The position numbers were made by a program, and so were the translations under genes. A stretch of DNA of 10,053 nt, from assembly GCA_026390535.1 (NCBI GenBank), contig JAPLFT010000084.1, forward strand, positions 1 to 10,053. Direction: 5' to 3'. A model generated the notes under the pieces. It saw only the letters and a list, made by a program, of their open reading frames with translations. It had not been told where the DNA came from and searched no databases. The first letter of the stretch is position 1. Each line of letters starts with the position of its first letter. Of this stretch, positions 1 through 6,925 are shown one piece after another. The stretch is from Pseudomonadota bacterium (GTDB lineage Bacteria > Bdellovibrionota > JAFGOL01).

Positions 1-559
1 AGCTATGAACCGCAGTCTCCTGTTTATAAACTTCCGTGGAAGCACACCAAACCATTACAAGACGATCGCAATTATTGTTCTTCTTAAAATTCTCTATATC
101 TTTCATCAGCTGTTCTGCAAGATCCATTTTTGATTTGCCTGTTTTGACATTAGGTCCGTCTATTTTTTTAACATATTCCTTATCGAAAACAGCCTTCATA
201 GGTGTTATGGATTTAAGGAAAGGAGCGATCTTGTCCAACATTTCTTTTGGAAGAACTCCGCAATGTATAGCGGATTCATAACAATTATCTTCAAATATAT
301 CCCATCCGCCAAAAACTATATCGTTAAGATCCGCAAGAGGAACAAAATCCTTTACTAGAGGCTGACGATTATCCGTACGCTTACCAAGTCTTATATGTCC
401 CATTTGAGTAACAGAACCTATTGGGGGTTGATACCCTTTCCTTATAGATTCAACACCTGAAATAAAAGTCGTAGCAACAGCGCCAAGACCCGGTATTAAT
501 ATGCCGAGTTTTCCTTTCGGTTTTTGCAAATTCTTTGCATGTCCACTTGTCATTGTCAT
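1..559 (-). CDS. ino1: Inositol-3-phosphate synthase, N-terminal part (cut by left window edge)
   Basis: The enzyme converts glucose 6-phosphate to 1L-myo-inositol 3-phosphate with NAD as a recycled cofactor, the committed step to inositol and inositol lipids; it is cytosolic. The first 186 codons are present. A Rossmann dinucleotide-binding stretch lies at residues 17-31 (GKLGILIPGLGAVAT). It is followed by family hallmarks: TQMGHIRLGKR at 51-61, VPLADLNDIVFGGWDIF at 73-89 and NNCDRLVMVWCASTEVY at 162-178. These patterns resemble the form common in Bacteroidota (a roughly 430-residue family), judged from memory. The ATG at 559 is preferred because an AGGGAG Shine-Dalgarno site lies 8 nt upstream; a second ATG at 553 would be 14 nt away. 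The gene is separated from the operon upstream by 164 bp and has its own promoter candidate. The catalytic C-terminal half lies outside the window. Confidence 0.93.
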   Translation of the reverse strand, partial: MTMTSGHAKNLQKPKGKLGILIPGLGAVATTFISGVESIRKGYQPPIGSVTQMGHIRLGKRTDNRQPLVKDFVPLADLNDIVFGGWDIFEDNCYESAIHCGVLPKEMLDKIAPFLKSITPMKAVFDKEYVKKIDGPNVKTGKSKMDLAEQLMKDIENFKKNNNCDRLVMVWCASTEVYKQETAVHS

Positions 560-567
560 AGCTTTTT

Positions 568-623
568 CTCCCTAAGTTATTTTTATTGTTCACAGATATA
601 GTCCAAAAAAGCAGGCATGAAAA
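568..623 (-). promoter_or_regulatory. Candidate promoter and ribosome binding site for the inositol-3-phosphate synthase gene
   Basis: Reading the minus strand, a -35-like TTTTCA (623-618) is followed after 17 bp by a -10-like TATATC (600-595). Each matches the sigma-70 consensus at 4 of 6 positions. Transcription would begin near 588, giving a leader of about 29 nt that contains AGGGAG (573-568), 8 nt before the ATG. The rest of the 164-bp gap (560-723) holds no convincing gene and no strong terminator hairpin, so read-through from the upstream operon is possible. Confidence 0.35.
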
Positions 624-723
624 GCTCTGTGTGCGCATATTTTAAGTTTTGATCCCATTAAAAGGCTTAATTTGCCGCAATAAACGCATCCACACGTTGT
701 TTAACCTATTGTTATTGTTAGTT

Positions 724-1326
724 TTATCCTCTACACGAACGACCTAGTCTTAATTTATCAAGCCATTTGTTCTTACATATTGGAACAACAGATCTGTCTT
801 TACTCACAGAACGCACATCCTCAATAGTATAAAACGCATCAGGCACAAATGTTTTAACTATACCCATATAATAGTTCAGCCTCTTTTTTTGGATAACGCT
901 AAAGATCATCTTGGAAGGACCTCCTTTGGAAATAGTATCACTGGCAGTAAAAACAAATCCTTCAGTGGCTAAAACCTTCAATAGGGCTTTTGATTCCTTA
1001 TCTGTAATTATCGTTACTATGGCATAACCAAGATGTATTTTCCTCTCTATGGTCATTCCTATATAGTTGCCAAGACCATAACCGAGGGCATATGCGATGT
1101 AATATACAGGATGATCCAGATGCTTTATTACGCTGGTTATAACGATGATCCATACAAGTACCGAAAAGAAACCGAGCACGGAGGCAAGAAATCTTAATCC
1201 CTTGGATATAAAGATCACTCTTATAGTATCCAGGCTGACGTCTGTTATTCTCGCCAGGATTATAAGAAGCGGAATAATAACCCAGGCCGTAGTCCAGGCA
1301 GGAATAAATGGAATCGTAATATCCAA
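724..1326 (-). CDS. UPF0316-family membrane protein (DUF5698 + DUF2179)
   Basis: A 200-residue protein with about three hydrophobic segments in its first 90 residues: near 13-26, 43-65 and 74-90. A soluble C-terminal domain begins near 95. The pattern ARITDVSLDTIRVIFISKG (25-43), the run GYGLGNYIGMTIERKIHLGYA (83-103), and a C-terminal half ending in a VPDAFYTIEDVRS-type segment fit UPF0316 (DUF5698 followed by DUF2179). The molecular function of this family is not known to me. The start codon is TTG at 1326-1324, supported by an AAGAGGT Shine-Dalgarno site 5 nt upstream; the same site serves the preceding gene. Only 2 bp separate it from the stop of the lipoprotein gene, so the two are almost certainly co-transcribed and probably translationally coupled. 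It is the last gene of the four-gene unit. Confidence 0.85.
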   Translation of the reverse strand: MDITIPFIPAWTTAWVIIPLLIILARITDVSLDTIRVIFISKGLRFLASVLGFFSVLVWIIVITSVIKHLDHPVYYIAYALGYGLGNYIGMTIERKIHLGYAIVTIITDKESKALLKVLATEGFVFTASDTISKGGPSKMIFSVIQKKRLNYYMGIVKTFVPDAFYTIEDVRSVSKDRSVVPICKNKWLDKLRLGRSCRG

Positions 1327-1328
1327 GA

Positions 1329-3122
1329 TTACCTCTTATTAGATAGACGTTTTAATACACGATATTTTTCTTCCGTATCTATATTCAAATATTTATATCT
1401 ATCGAACATCATTACATGAGGTTTATAGTTTTGTACATAATCGTAATAAAGTCTGTAAAGGACCGAGAATGACATCGGAATTACCACATGATCATTTATG
1501 ATTATATCCCTCATGCGATTCAAGGTTTTAAGTTTTTCAGGACCATCTTCCATCAATGAAACCTTATCACAAAGTTTTTCATATTCCTGATTATAGTATC
1601 CCGAATAGTTCGTCTTATATTTGCTCCTGCCTTTATAAAAAAGCCTGAGTAAGACTTCAGGGGAACTAAATATAGAATATCCCGAGGCCATAAACAGATG
1701 TATATGATTTTTTTTATCCTCGACGGTTTGGTTGATTTTTTCCGGATTATCTACAAATTCCAGTTTGACATTAATGCCTATTTTAGACATGGATTCTTCA
1801 AAGAATTTTCCTATCCTATGCATCAAAGGATCTTCTTCCAAAAGAAAAATGATCTCCGGAAGGCCTTTGCCGTTTGGATATCCTGCCCTAGACAAAGCTT
1901 TTTTAGCCTCACTGATATTATACACATATGGACTTTTATAATTGGGATCATAACCAAATACATGCGGTGGAATTATCCAATATGCCGTTATGGGGCGCTC
2001 ATAAAAAAATACATCTATATTCTTGGCATTATCGAAGGCATTGACTATAGCCTGACGTAGATACTTGTTTTTGCCTATTAACGGATCATTCATATTAAAA
2101 AGTATGCCGGTAAATTTGGTGTTATCAATTTGAGTTACTTTTGTCCCGATATCTCTATATTCCTTGGAAAGTTCTTTATTTTTTGGGAAATACTCATATA
2201 AGGATTCATGTTCAGGACTATATATGTCTAATTTTCCCTTATCAAATTCACTCTGTCTTTCTCTATCGGTCTTTAGATGTCTTACAACTATCTTATCAAC
2301 CAAAGGCAATGGTTTGCCGGTGTCTTTTAATAAACCTTCTTTTTCTTCTTCTTCGGTTGCCTCTGTCGGGTATTGACTATGGGTATAGTTAGGATTCCTT
2401 ACTAAAACAGTTTCATTGTTTTTATTCAATTCCTTAAGTATAAATGGACCTGTACCGACAGGATGAACATTAAAATTAGCGCCGTAATACTCCAACGCCT
2501 CTATTGGGACAATACTTGCCTCCGGTATGGTTATTGTTTCAAGAAAATATGTACACGGTTGAACTATTCTTATACTCAATGTGTATTCATCATCCGCCTT
2601 AAGTCCTTTTACTTCATTTGTTTTTATAAATTCCGTGAGTGTTTGTCCTTTTTTATACGCCTCCTTTGCTTTCCTCCTGAAATCTATCAATCCGTCTATA
2701 TAATACATAAAATATGCCTTGTGAAAAGAAGGAGAAGCGGCAAAATATTTCAATGAATAGATAAAATCCCTGGCATTAACAGTCCTGCCTTTTCCGTTTG
2801 TATTTTTAAAACAGGGATCATCTGCAAATTTGACACCCTGTTTTATTTTTATAGTATAGGTCAATTTATCCCTGTTTATCTGCGGAAGATTCGCAGCTAT
2901 AAGAGGTATAAGTTTATATGGATCCTTAAGATAATTAAACTCATACAGCGTTTCATATATCTGCCTTGCTATTCTTTCTTCATATATAGATGAGATCCTG
3001 GCCGGCTCTAAAAATTGTATTTTTTGTCTTGAATATATATTGAGGACTTTTTCTTCTTTTTTTGAACATGATGAAATTACAATAGCTGAGATTAACAAAA
3101 ACAGGATCGTTTTTAATCTCAT
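1329..3122 (-). CDS. Lipoprotein, solute-binding protein family 5 (oligopeptide-type ABC substrate-binding protein)
   Basis: A 597-residue periplasmic lipoprotein. It opens with a lipoprotein signal peptide (MRLKTILFLLISAIVISSC) whose lipobox Ile-Ser-Ser-Cys places the lipidated Cys at residue 19. The body has the SBP_bac_5 pattern: QIYETLYEF near 55-63, TYTIKIKQGVKFADD near 88-102, TVNARDFIYSLK near 114-125, and VGTGPFILKEL with VRNPNY near 222-246. The family binds peptides or other solutes for OppBCDF-type importers. An acidic stretch (TEATEEEEKEG, about 253-263) interrupts the region after NPNY. The start is ATG at 3122, because AGAGG lies 5 nt upstream; a GTG at 3128 falls inside that site. 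The gene begins 9 bp after the barrel gene. No permease or ATPase gene is adjacent, so its partner is unknown; a role other than import is possible. Confidence 0.88.
   Translation of the reverse strand: MRLKTILFLLISAIVISSCSKKEEKVLNIYSRQKIQFLEPARISSIYEERIARQIYETLYEFNYLKDPYKLIPLIAANLPQINRDKLTYTIKIKQGVKFADDPCFKNTNGKGRTVNARDFIYSLKYFAASPSFHKAYFMYYIDGLIDFRRKAKEAYKKGQTLTEFIKTNEVKGLKADDEYTLSIRIVQPCTYFLETITIPEASIVPIEALEYYGANFNVHPVGTGPFILKELNKNNETVLVRNPNYTHSQYPTEATEEEEKEGLLKDTGKPLPLVDKIVVRHLKTDRERQSEFDKGKLDIYSPEHESLYEYFPKNKELSKEYRDIGTKVTQIDNTKFTGILFNMNDPLIGKNKYLRQAIVNAFDNAKNIDVFFYERPITAYWIIPPHVFGYDPNYKSPYVYNISEAKKALSRAGYPNGKGLPEIIFLLEEDPLMHRIGKFFEESMSKIGINVKLEFVDNPEKINQTVEDKKNHIHLFMASGYSIFSSPEVLLRLFYKGRSKYKTNYSGYYNQEYEKLCDKVSLMEDGPEKLKTLNRMRDIIINDHVVIPMSFSVLYRLYYDYVQNYKPHVMMFDRYKYLNIDTEEKYRVLKRLSNKR
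1332..1336 (-). promoter_or_regulatory. Ribosome binding site that fixes the TTG start of the UPF0316 gene
   Basis: The minus strand reads AAGAGGTAATC directly before TTG. AGAGG sits 5 nt from the start codon and lies within the last codons of the preceding gene, whose TAA is at 1331-1329. No in-frame ATG with a comparable site is seen nearby, so TTG is the likely initiator. Confidence 0.7.
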
Positions 3123-3127
3123 AAACA

Positions 3128-3132
3128 CCTCT
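3128..3132 (-). promoter_or_regulatory. Ribosome binding site that decides the lipoprotein start
   Basis: The minus strand reads AAGAGGTGTTTATG. AGAGG lies 5 nt from the ATG at 3122 and overlaps the TAA stop (3134-3132) of the upstream barrel gene, suggesting coupled translation. The in-frame GTG at 3128-3126 overlaps the AGAGG itself and so is an unlikely initiator. Confidence 0.65.
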
Positions 3133-4355
3133 TATAAATCGTCTCCTATGCCAAGCATAAAACCTCTTGACCCTCTGCCTTCAAAATATTCCAACCTTGC
3201 ATATGAATTGAGAGCCTGACTTAATAGATATCTGAATCCGGCTCCATATGACGGTAGATAATCATTTAATCTGAATTTATTTATCGCTTTGGAGTGGTAA
3301 CCGGCACCTAAAAATGCCGTAAGAGAAAACCCCTCAAACAACGTCCATCTATATTCGCCTTTTATTGCCATCATATGATAATCCATATATTTATCGTGAG
3401 AATATGCCCTAAAGATATCTCCTATGCTGGGTAATTGTTTATAAGTCGGCGTTCCACTGGTAAAATTCATATATACTTGCAATGCAAGGACATGATTTTT
3501 AAAAATGCCCAGATATTCTCTGACATCAATCGTATATTTTCCAAAGTTCGATTTACTCCCGAGAATATTCAGATAAAAAATACCGGATAATTCATAAGCA
3601 AAACTATTACGCGGGGAAAAAATGCTTTCATTAGGCAGATTGCCAAAGACGATACCAAGCCCAGAAACACCGCCGCCTGTAAGACCGGTAAAAACTTTTT
3701 CATCAAACACATTGGAAGGTGTTCTTGAACTCATATTATCATTTTCATACTCGTATTTGGCGCCTATATAAGAAGAGGGAAGGATCTTTTGCCTGTACAT
3801 CAAATCAAACCTTGCGTCATCGGCCCTGTATGTACCTAAAAGTTGCGGGTTGTTTTTGCCTATTTCATAATACGCTGCCCATCTCCTCAGATAATTGACT
3901 GATGCATATATGTTGTATTCACTGTTTTTCCAGTAATTATCGAAATCAATTCCAAGATTAACATATTGATTCTGACCGGCAGTAAAAACAGTTCTTATAT
4001 AGTTGGGATTGCTCTGGGGAGGCTCTCCGTACCGTCTAAAATAATACGAAAAATCAAGACCGCCGACTGTGGTATTACTGTCTACACGTTCGTATATAGG
4101 GAAAAAGCTGAACCCGGTGCCTACAAGTCCTCTGGGTGTATAATTATCATATTCAAATTTCATATCCGGTTCGTCAGGGTTGACACTGGATTTGAGGTCA
4201 TGTTTTTTGGCAGTATTATCTGTGCTTTCATCATCCAGATCATCCTGATATTCCAGAGGTTCTGAATTTGAATAATCTATTTTGTACGGATCAGCGTTCT
4301 GCGCATTCAATTTAAAGAAAAATAAAGCCAAGAATAAAAGAAATGTTCTCTTCAT
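3132..4355 (-). CDS. Omp85-like outer-membrane beta-barrel protein without POTRA domains (BamA/TamA, surface-antigen type)
   Basis: A 407-residue exported protein. A signal peptide (about 1-18, ending LNA) is followed by an acidic, low-complexity linker (20-70), then by alternating aromatic strands typical of a barrel. The pattern matches POTRA-less surface-antigen (PF01103-like) barrels: GGGVSGLGIVF (227-237), FSPRNSFAYEL (246-256), LGSKSNFGKYTIDVREYL (265-282), NHVLALQVYMNFTSGTPTYKQLPSIG (287-312), EYRW (334-337), SYGAGFRYLL (369-378) and the terminal GFMLGIGDDL. The position of the family (V/I)RG(F/Y) motif reads FRAY (315-318), keeping Arg but replacing Gly by Ala. With no POTRA domain, a role as the assembly machine itself is unlikely; a pore or secretion role is an inference. 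The ATG overlaps the stop of the exporter gene as ATGA. No strong ribosome site is seen, so translation is probably coupled. Confidence 0.75.
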   Translation of the reverse strand: MKRTFLLFLALFFFKLNAQNADPYKIDYSNSEPLEYQDDLDDESTDNTAKKHDLKSSVNPDEPDMKFEYDNYTPRGLVGTGFSFFPIYERVDSNTTVGGLDFSYYFRRYGEPPQSNPNYIRTVFTAGQNQYVNLGIDFDNYWKNSEYNIYASVNYLRRWAAYYEIGKNNPQLLGTYRADDARFDLMYRQKILPSSYIGAKYEYENDNMSSRTPSNVFDEKVFTGLTGGGVSGLGIVFGNLPNESIFSPRNSFAYELSGIFYLNILGSKSNFGKYTIDVREYLGIFKNHVLALQVYMNFTSGTPTYKQLPSIGDIFRAYSHDKYMDYHMMAIKGEYRWTLFEGFSLTAFLGAGYHSKAINKFRLNDYLPSYGAGFRYLLSQALNSYARLEYFEGRGSRGFMLGIGDDL

Positions 4356-5236
4356 GCTTTTAATCGTCTTCCTTTTTTAACTATTATACCAAATACGGAG
4401 ATAACTATTATCATACCGCCTAATAAAGTCGATGATGATATATCTTCGTTGAGTATAAAATATCCCAAAATAACCGCGATGAAAGGATTTACATATGAGT
4501 ACGTCATAACCACACTGATAGGAATTGTGGCTAGGGCCTTAAGATATACCGTAAAGGCTATTATTGAGCCGAATATTATAAGATATACCAGAGCAAACCA
4601 TGCGGAAGTTGCGGGATGCGGGAGAGGTTCCTGCAATATGATGGACACTATCAAAAAACCAATACCACCAAAGAGTTGTTGATATCCGGACATGGCCAGT
4701 GACGGTAATCTAACTTTACGCCTCTGCTGATACAAGGCACCAGCTGCCCAGCTGATCATTCCTATCACTATTACAGAGACGGCAAAAAAATCCGCGTTAA
4801 GCCCGCCCTTTAACTTGGGCATTACCAGTATCCCAGTACCTATAAAACCTATCAGGATGAACAGAGACAAATACACGTTAGGTATTTTTTTATCAAGGAA
4901 TGATTCCATTATGAGAACAAATACCGGCGAGGCCGCCAATATAAGCGCGGTATATCCTGATTCTATATATTGCTCTCCCCACAGTATTAATCCATGACCG
5001 GTCAGCCAAAGTAATATTCCTGATAATGCAAGGCTCTTAAATTCCGACGCTGTTATCCTTATCCGTTTTTTCATCAGATAGGATATCAAAAGTATTATCG
5101 GCCCGGCTATGAGTAATCTTACCGCACCAAAAGAAAACGGGGAAAAACCGCTGCCGTTCATTACTCCAACGCGCATCGCAAGATAAGTACTTCCCCATAC
5201 CAAATATATTGTTAAAAGATACGCAAAAGCTCTCAT
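4352..5236 (-). CDS. EamA-family (drug/metabolite transporter superfamily) inner-membrane exporter
   Basis: A 294-residue, almost wholly hydrophobic protein with about ten membrane segments in two tandem EamA repeats, roughly 4-138 and 150-288. The N-terminal YLVWGSTYLAMRVGV (11-25) is the classic EamA opening. The second repeat ends with YVNPFIAVILGYFILNEDIS. It resembles the YedA subgroup. Substrates of this group are often amino acids, purines or other small metabolites, but nothing here fixes the substrate. The start at 5236 places the first hydrophobic helix where the family has it. No Shine-Dalgarno site is visible. Instead a TATGCT box ends 12 bp before the ATG, suggesting a leaderless or nearly leaderless transcript. 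It is the first gene of the leftward unit. Confidence 0.9.
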   Translation of the reverse strand: MRAFAYLLTIYLVWGSTYLAMRVGVMNGSGFSPFSFGAVRLLIAGPIILLISYLMKKRIRITASEFKSLALSGILLWLTGHGLILWGEQYIESGYTALILAASPVFVLIMESFLDKKIPNVYLSLFILIGFIGTGILVMPKLKGGLNADFFAVSVIVIGMISWAAGALYQQRRKVRLPSLAMSGYQQLFGGIGFLIVSIILQEPLPHPATSAWFALVYLIIFGSIIAFTVYLKALATIPISVVMTYSYVNPFIAVILGYFILNEDISSSTLLGGMIIVISVFGIIVKKGRRLKA

Positions 5237-5247
5237 GCTTTAATAAT

Positions 5248-5254
5248 TAGCATA
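5248..5254 (-). promoter_or_regulatory. Candidate -10 element (TATGCTA) of the leftward exporter operon
   Basis: The minus strand reads TATGCTA at 5254-5248, oriented towards the exporter gene, whose ATG is at 5236. If TATGCT is the -10 hexamer, transcription would start around 5242, leaving a leader of about six bases. This fits the missing ribosome binding site. The -35 region, about TTATTA, is a poor match, so the assignment rests on recurrence of the same 7-mer before other genes here. Confidence 0.4.
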
Positions 5255-5275
5255 TTGCACCAAAGAGTATATAAT
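5248..5275 (+). promoter_or_regulatory. Candidate promoter of the rightward LPG_synthase_TM gene
   Basis: A perfect TATAAT (5270-5275) lies 16 bp after TTAGCA (5248-5253), which matches TTGACA at 4 of 6 positions. Transcription would begin near 5282, shortly before the GGAG (5283-5286) and the TTG start at 5296. The -35 overlaps the leftward TATGCTA box, so the two divergent promoters share bases and would compete for polymerase. Confidence 0.4.
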
Positions 5276-5295
5276 AAACTTTGGAGTGTGGTGTT

Positions 5296-6270
5296 TTGAA
5301 CTTTAAAAAAATTACTATTTACTTACTAAAAATATCAGCCGCTGTAGCAATAATATGGTACATGATACATTCCGGTCGGCTTAATGTTAGAGCTATATAT
5401 GGGGCAAAGGATAATTTTGGATTAATAATCCTGTCTTTTTTAATCATGCTGATTGCAATTTTTGTAACATTCTACAGATGGAAGCTGTTATTAAAAGGGC
5501 AGGACATAATCCTAGACAATAAGGAAATTATATCTCTTGGATTCATCGGGATATTTTTTACATCCGTTTTGCCGGGAGCTGTCGGTGGAGACATTATAAA
5601 GGGCGTCTATATAGCAAAAAAAGTAAAGGGCCGTAAGATATCATCCGTGTTAACAGTTTTGCTGGATAGGATAATAGGACTTGCAGCTTTAATAATTATT
5701 TGTGCTGTAGGACTTTTAATGAATATAAAAGTTGTTTTACAGAATGGAGCGCTCAGATCCCTGGGTATGATTATCCTTATATCGCTGTTAGCAATTATCA
5801 TCATGACGTCCTTTGGCCTTTCCAGACGGATAAGACAAAATGTTTTTTTTAATAACCTGATAAATAAACTTCCGTTATCGAATTTTCTAAATAAAATTTA
5901 TGATGCATTCCATGCCTACAGATATAAACACAAATATCTCACATACGCTCTTTTATTATCTTTTGTAAATCACGCGCTGAATATAACAATATTCTATCTT
6001 ATCGCCCTGGCGCTGGGATTTGATCAATTAGGAATATTTTCATATTTTTTCATAGTACCTTTGGGACTGATAACCATGGCCATACCGATAACACCGGCAG
6101 GAATAGGCATAGGTCAGGCGGCATTTTTGAAGCTGTTTGAATGGTCACTTGGAACCAAGACGACGATAGGTGCAGACACCATAACCATCTGGCAGGTTAT
6201 ATTCATCCTTATATCCTTTGTAGGCTCGGCATTCTATATAGCTTATAAGAAGGAAGAGTCTAAACATTAG
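5296..6270 (+). CDS. LPG_synthase_TM (UPF0104/AglD-like) flippase-domain integral membrane protein
   Basis: A 324-residue polytopic membrane protein with about seven to eight hydrophobic segments. Hallmarks of the family are PGAVGGDIIKGVYIAKK (93-109) followed by SVLTVLLDRIIGL (117-129), and near the C-terminus PITPAGIGIGQAAFLKLFEW (264-283). The family corresponds to the N-terminal membrane part of MprF lysylphosphatidylglycerol synthase and includes stand-alone proteins linked to lipid or glycan export. No aminoacyl-transferase domain is attached, so lysyl-lipid synthesis is not implied. The start is TTG at 5296 with GGAG 9 nt upstream; an in-frame TTG at 5281 would add five residues but lacks a site. 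It is transcribed divergently from the exporter operon and followed by a 182-bp gap. Its partner and substrate are unknown. Confidence 0.85.
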   Translation: MNFKKITIYLLKISAAVAIIWYMIHSGRLNVRAIYGAKDNFGLIILSFLIMLIAIFVTFYRWKLLLKGQDIILDNKEIISLGFIGIFFTSVLPGAVGGDIIKGVYIAKKVKGRKISSVLTVLLDRIIGLAALIIICAVGLLMNIKVVLQNGALRSLGMIILISLLAIIIMTSFGLSRRIRQNVFFNNLINKLPLSNFLNKIYDAFHAYRYKHKYLTYALLLSFVNHALNITIFYLIALALGFDQLGIFSYFFIVPLGLITMAIPITPAGIGIGQAAFLKLFEWSLGTKTTIGADTITIWQVIFILISFVGSAFYIAYKKEESKH

Positions 6271-6452
6271 ACAGGTGCATTGAGTCCATTCTCCTATAAT
6301 AAGTGTAATCTCATGGTTTTATTAAGTTTTTTATAGCTCAAAGTGCCTTGTGGACAAGGGTTTGGCGTTTATGCTATCTAAGACACTGTCATTAGGCATG
6401 TTTATTGCTTCAATTACTAGTAGCTCATTTTTGCCAAAATGGAGAGCCTAAA
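6271..6452 (+). other. 182-bp intergenic stretch before the small secreted-protein gene
   Basis: No gene is seen. The stretch holds a TATAAT (6295-6300) without a well-spaced -35, a small perfect hairpin CCTTG-TGGA-CAAGG (6346-6359) without a following T-run, the motif TATGCTA (6370-6376), a palindrome TACTAGTA (6415-6422), and a pair TTTGGC (6361-6366) / GCCAAA (6433-6438) that could pair just before the ribosome site GGAGAG (6441-6446). Confidence 0.5.
6348..6376 (+). promoter_or_regulatory. Candidate promoter of the small secreted-protein gene
   Basis: TTGTGG (6348-6353) and TATGCT (6370-6375) are separated by 16 bp. The -10 box is the TATGCTA 7-mer seen before other genes in this window and points towards the gene. 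Transcription would begin near 6382, giving a leader of about 70 nt that includes GGAGAG. The -35 matches only in TTG. Confidence 0.35.
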
Positions 6453-6914
6453 ATGATAAAACTATTTCTTATACTCTTCATAATAATACCTTTTGTACAT
6501 GCTGAAGAACCAATCAATTACATAAAATATAGGAACTGGTATAGCGGGTATTGTGGCTTAGACGATTATTTCCTTGTTAGAAAAATTAAATATAACCAGG
6601 ACTACTGGTACATAATGAACCCTGCAGAGATTAAAACATCCGATGGTAAAGTCGCACGCAGCGGTGTTATTGAAAAACTATTGGCAGATGACAGCAAAAC
6701 TATGTTCTCGATTAAAGAAGAAGATCTATCGGCTTGTTTGAGTTCCACAGAAAATAAAGTCAGTACTTTTTTCCCACCTATCTGTGAGCCTGAAGTTTTC
6801 AAAATGACTACGGAAGAATACAAGAATGTATTTAGATGTCTTTGTAAGGCAAAACCTGATGAAGCAGTCCTATTTTTTCAAATTGATAAGCTTATAAAGG
6901 GAATTAGGTGGTAA
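6453..6914 (+). CDS. Small secreted protein with five cysteines, function unknown
   Basis: A 153-residue protein that I do not recognise. A clear Sec signal peptide (MIKLFLILFIIIPFVHA) is probably cut before Glu18. The mature part is polar and aromatic-rich, with cysteines at 34, 95, 111, 129 and 131; the last two form Cys-Leu-Cys. Disulphide bonds or metal binding are possible but not shown. There is no lipobox and no later membrane segment. The start is ATG at 6453, with GGAGAG 6 nt upstream and the signal peptide beginning there; extending upstream to 6405 would add residues ahead of the signal sequence without support. It stands alone, converging with the ketoacyl synthase gene 11 bp away. 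Secretion is well supported; any role is not. Confidence 0.75.
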   Translation: MIKLFLILFIIIPFVHAEEPINYIKYRNWYSGYCGLDDYFLVRKIKYNQDYWYIMNPAEIKTSDGKVARSGVIEKLLADDSKTMFSIKEEDLSACLSSTENKVSTFFPPICEPEVFKMTTEEYKNVFRCLCKAKPDEAVLFFQIDKLIKGIRW

Positions 6915-6925
6915 TAGTCCCGCAA

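Noticed and set aside
450..638. A 62-codon minus-strand reading frame across the start of the inositol-3-phosphate synthase gene
   Set aside because: It runs out of frame through a well-recognised gene, shows no family pattern and lacks a ribosome site.
2141..2392. Plus-strand frames opposite the lipoprotein gene
   Set aside because: They are antisense to a gene with clear family motifs and resemble no protein; composition explains the open frames.
3126..3128. GTG as start of the binding lipoprotein
   Set aside because: It lies inside the AGAGGTG ribosome site; the ATG six bases later is correctly spaced and begins a standard lipoprotein signal.
5255..5260. TTGCAC as the -35 element for the TATAAT at 5270
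   Set aside because: Only 9 bp separate them, too close for a sigma-70 type promoter.
6346..6359. Hairpin CCTTG-TGGA-CAAGG as a terminator for the flippase-like gene
   Set aside because: The stem is only 5 bp, no T-run follows, and it lies about 76 bp after the stop.
6405..6452. An upstream TTG at 6405 as the start of the small secreted protein
   Set aside because: It would put 16 extra residues ahead of the signal peptide, and a good ribosome site directly precedes the ATG at 6453.
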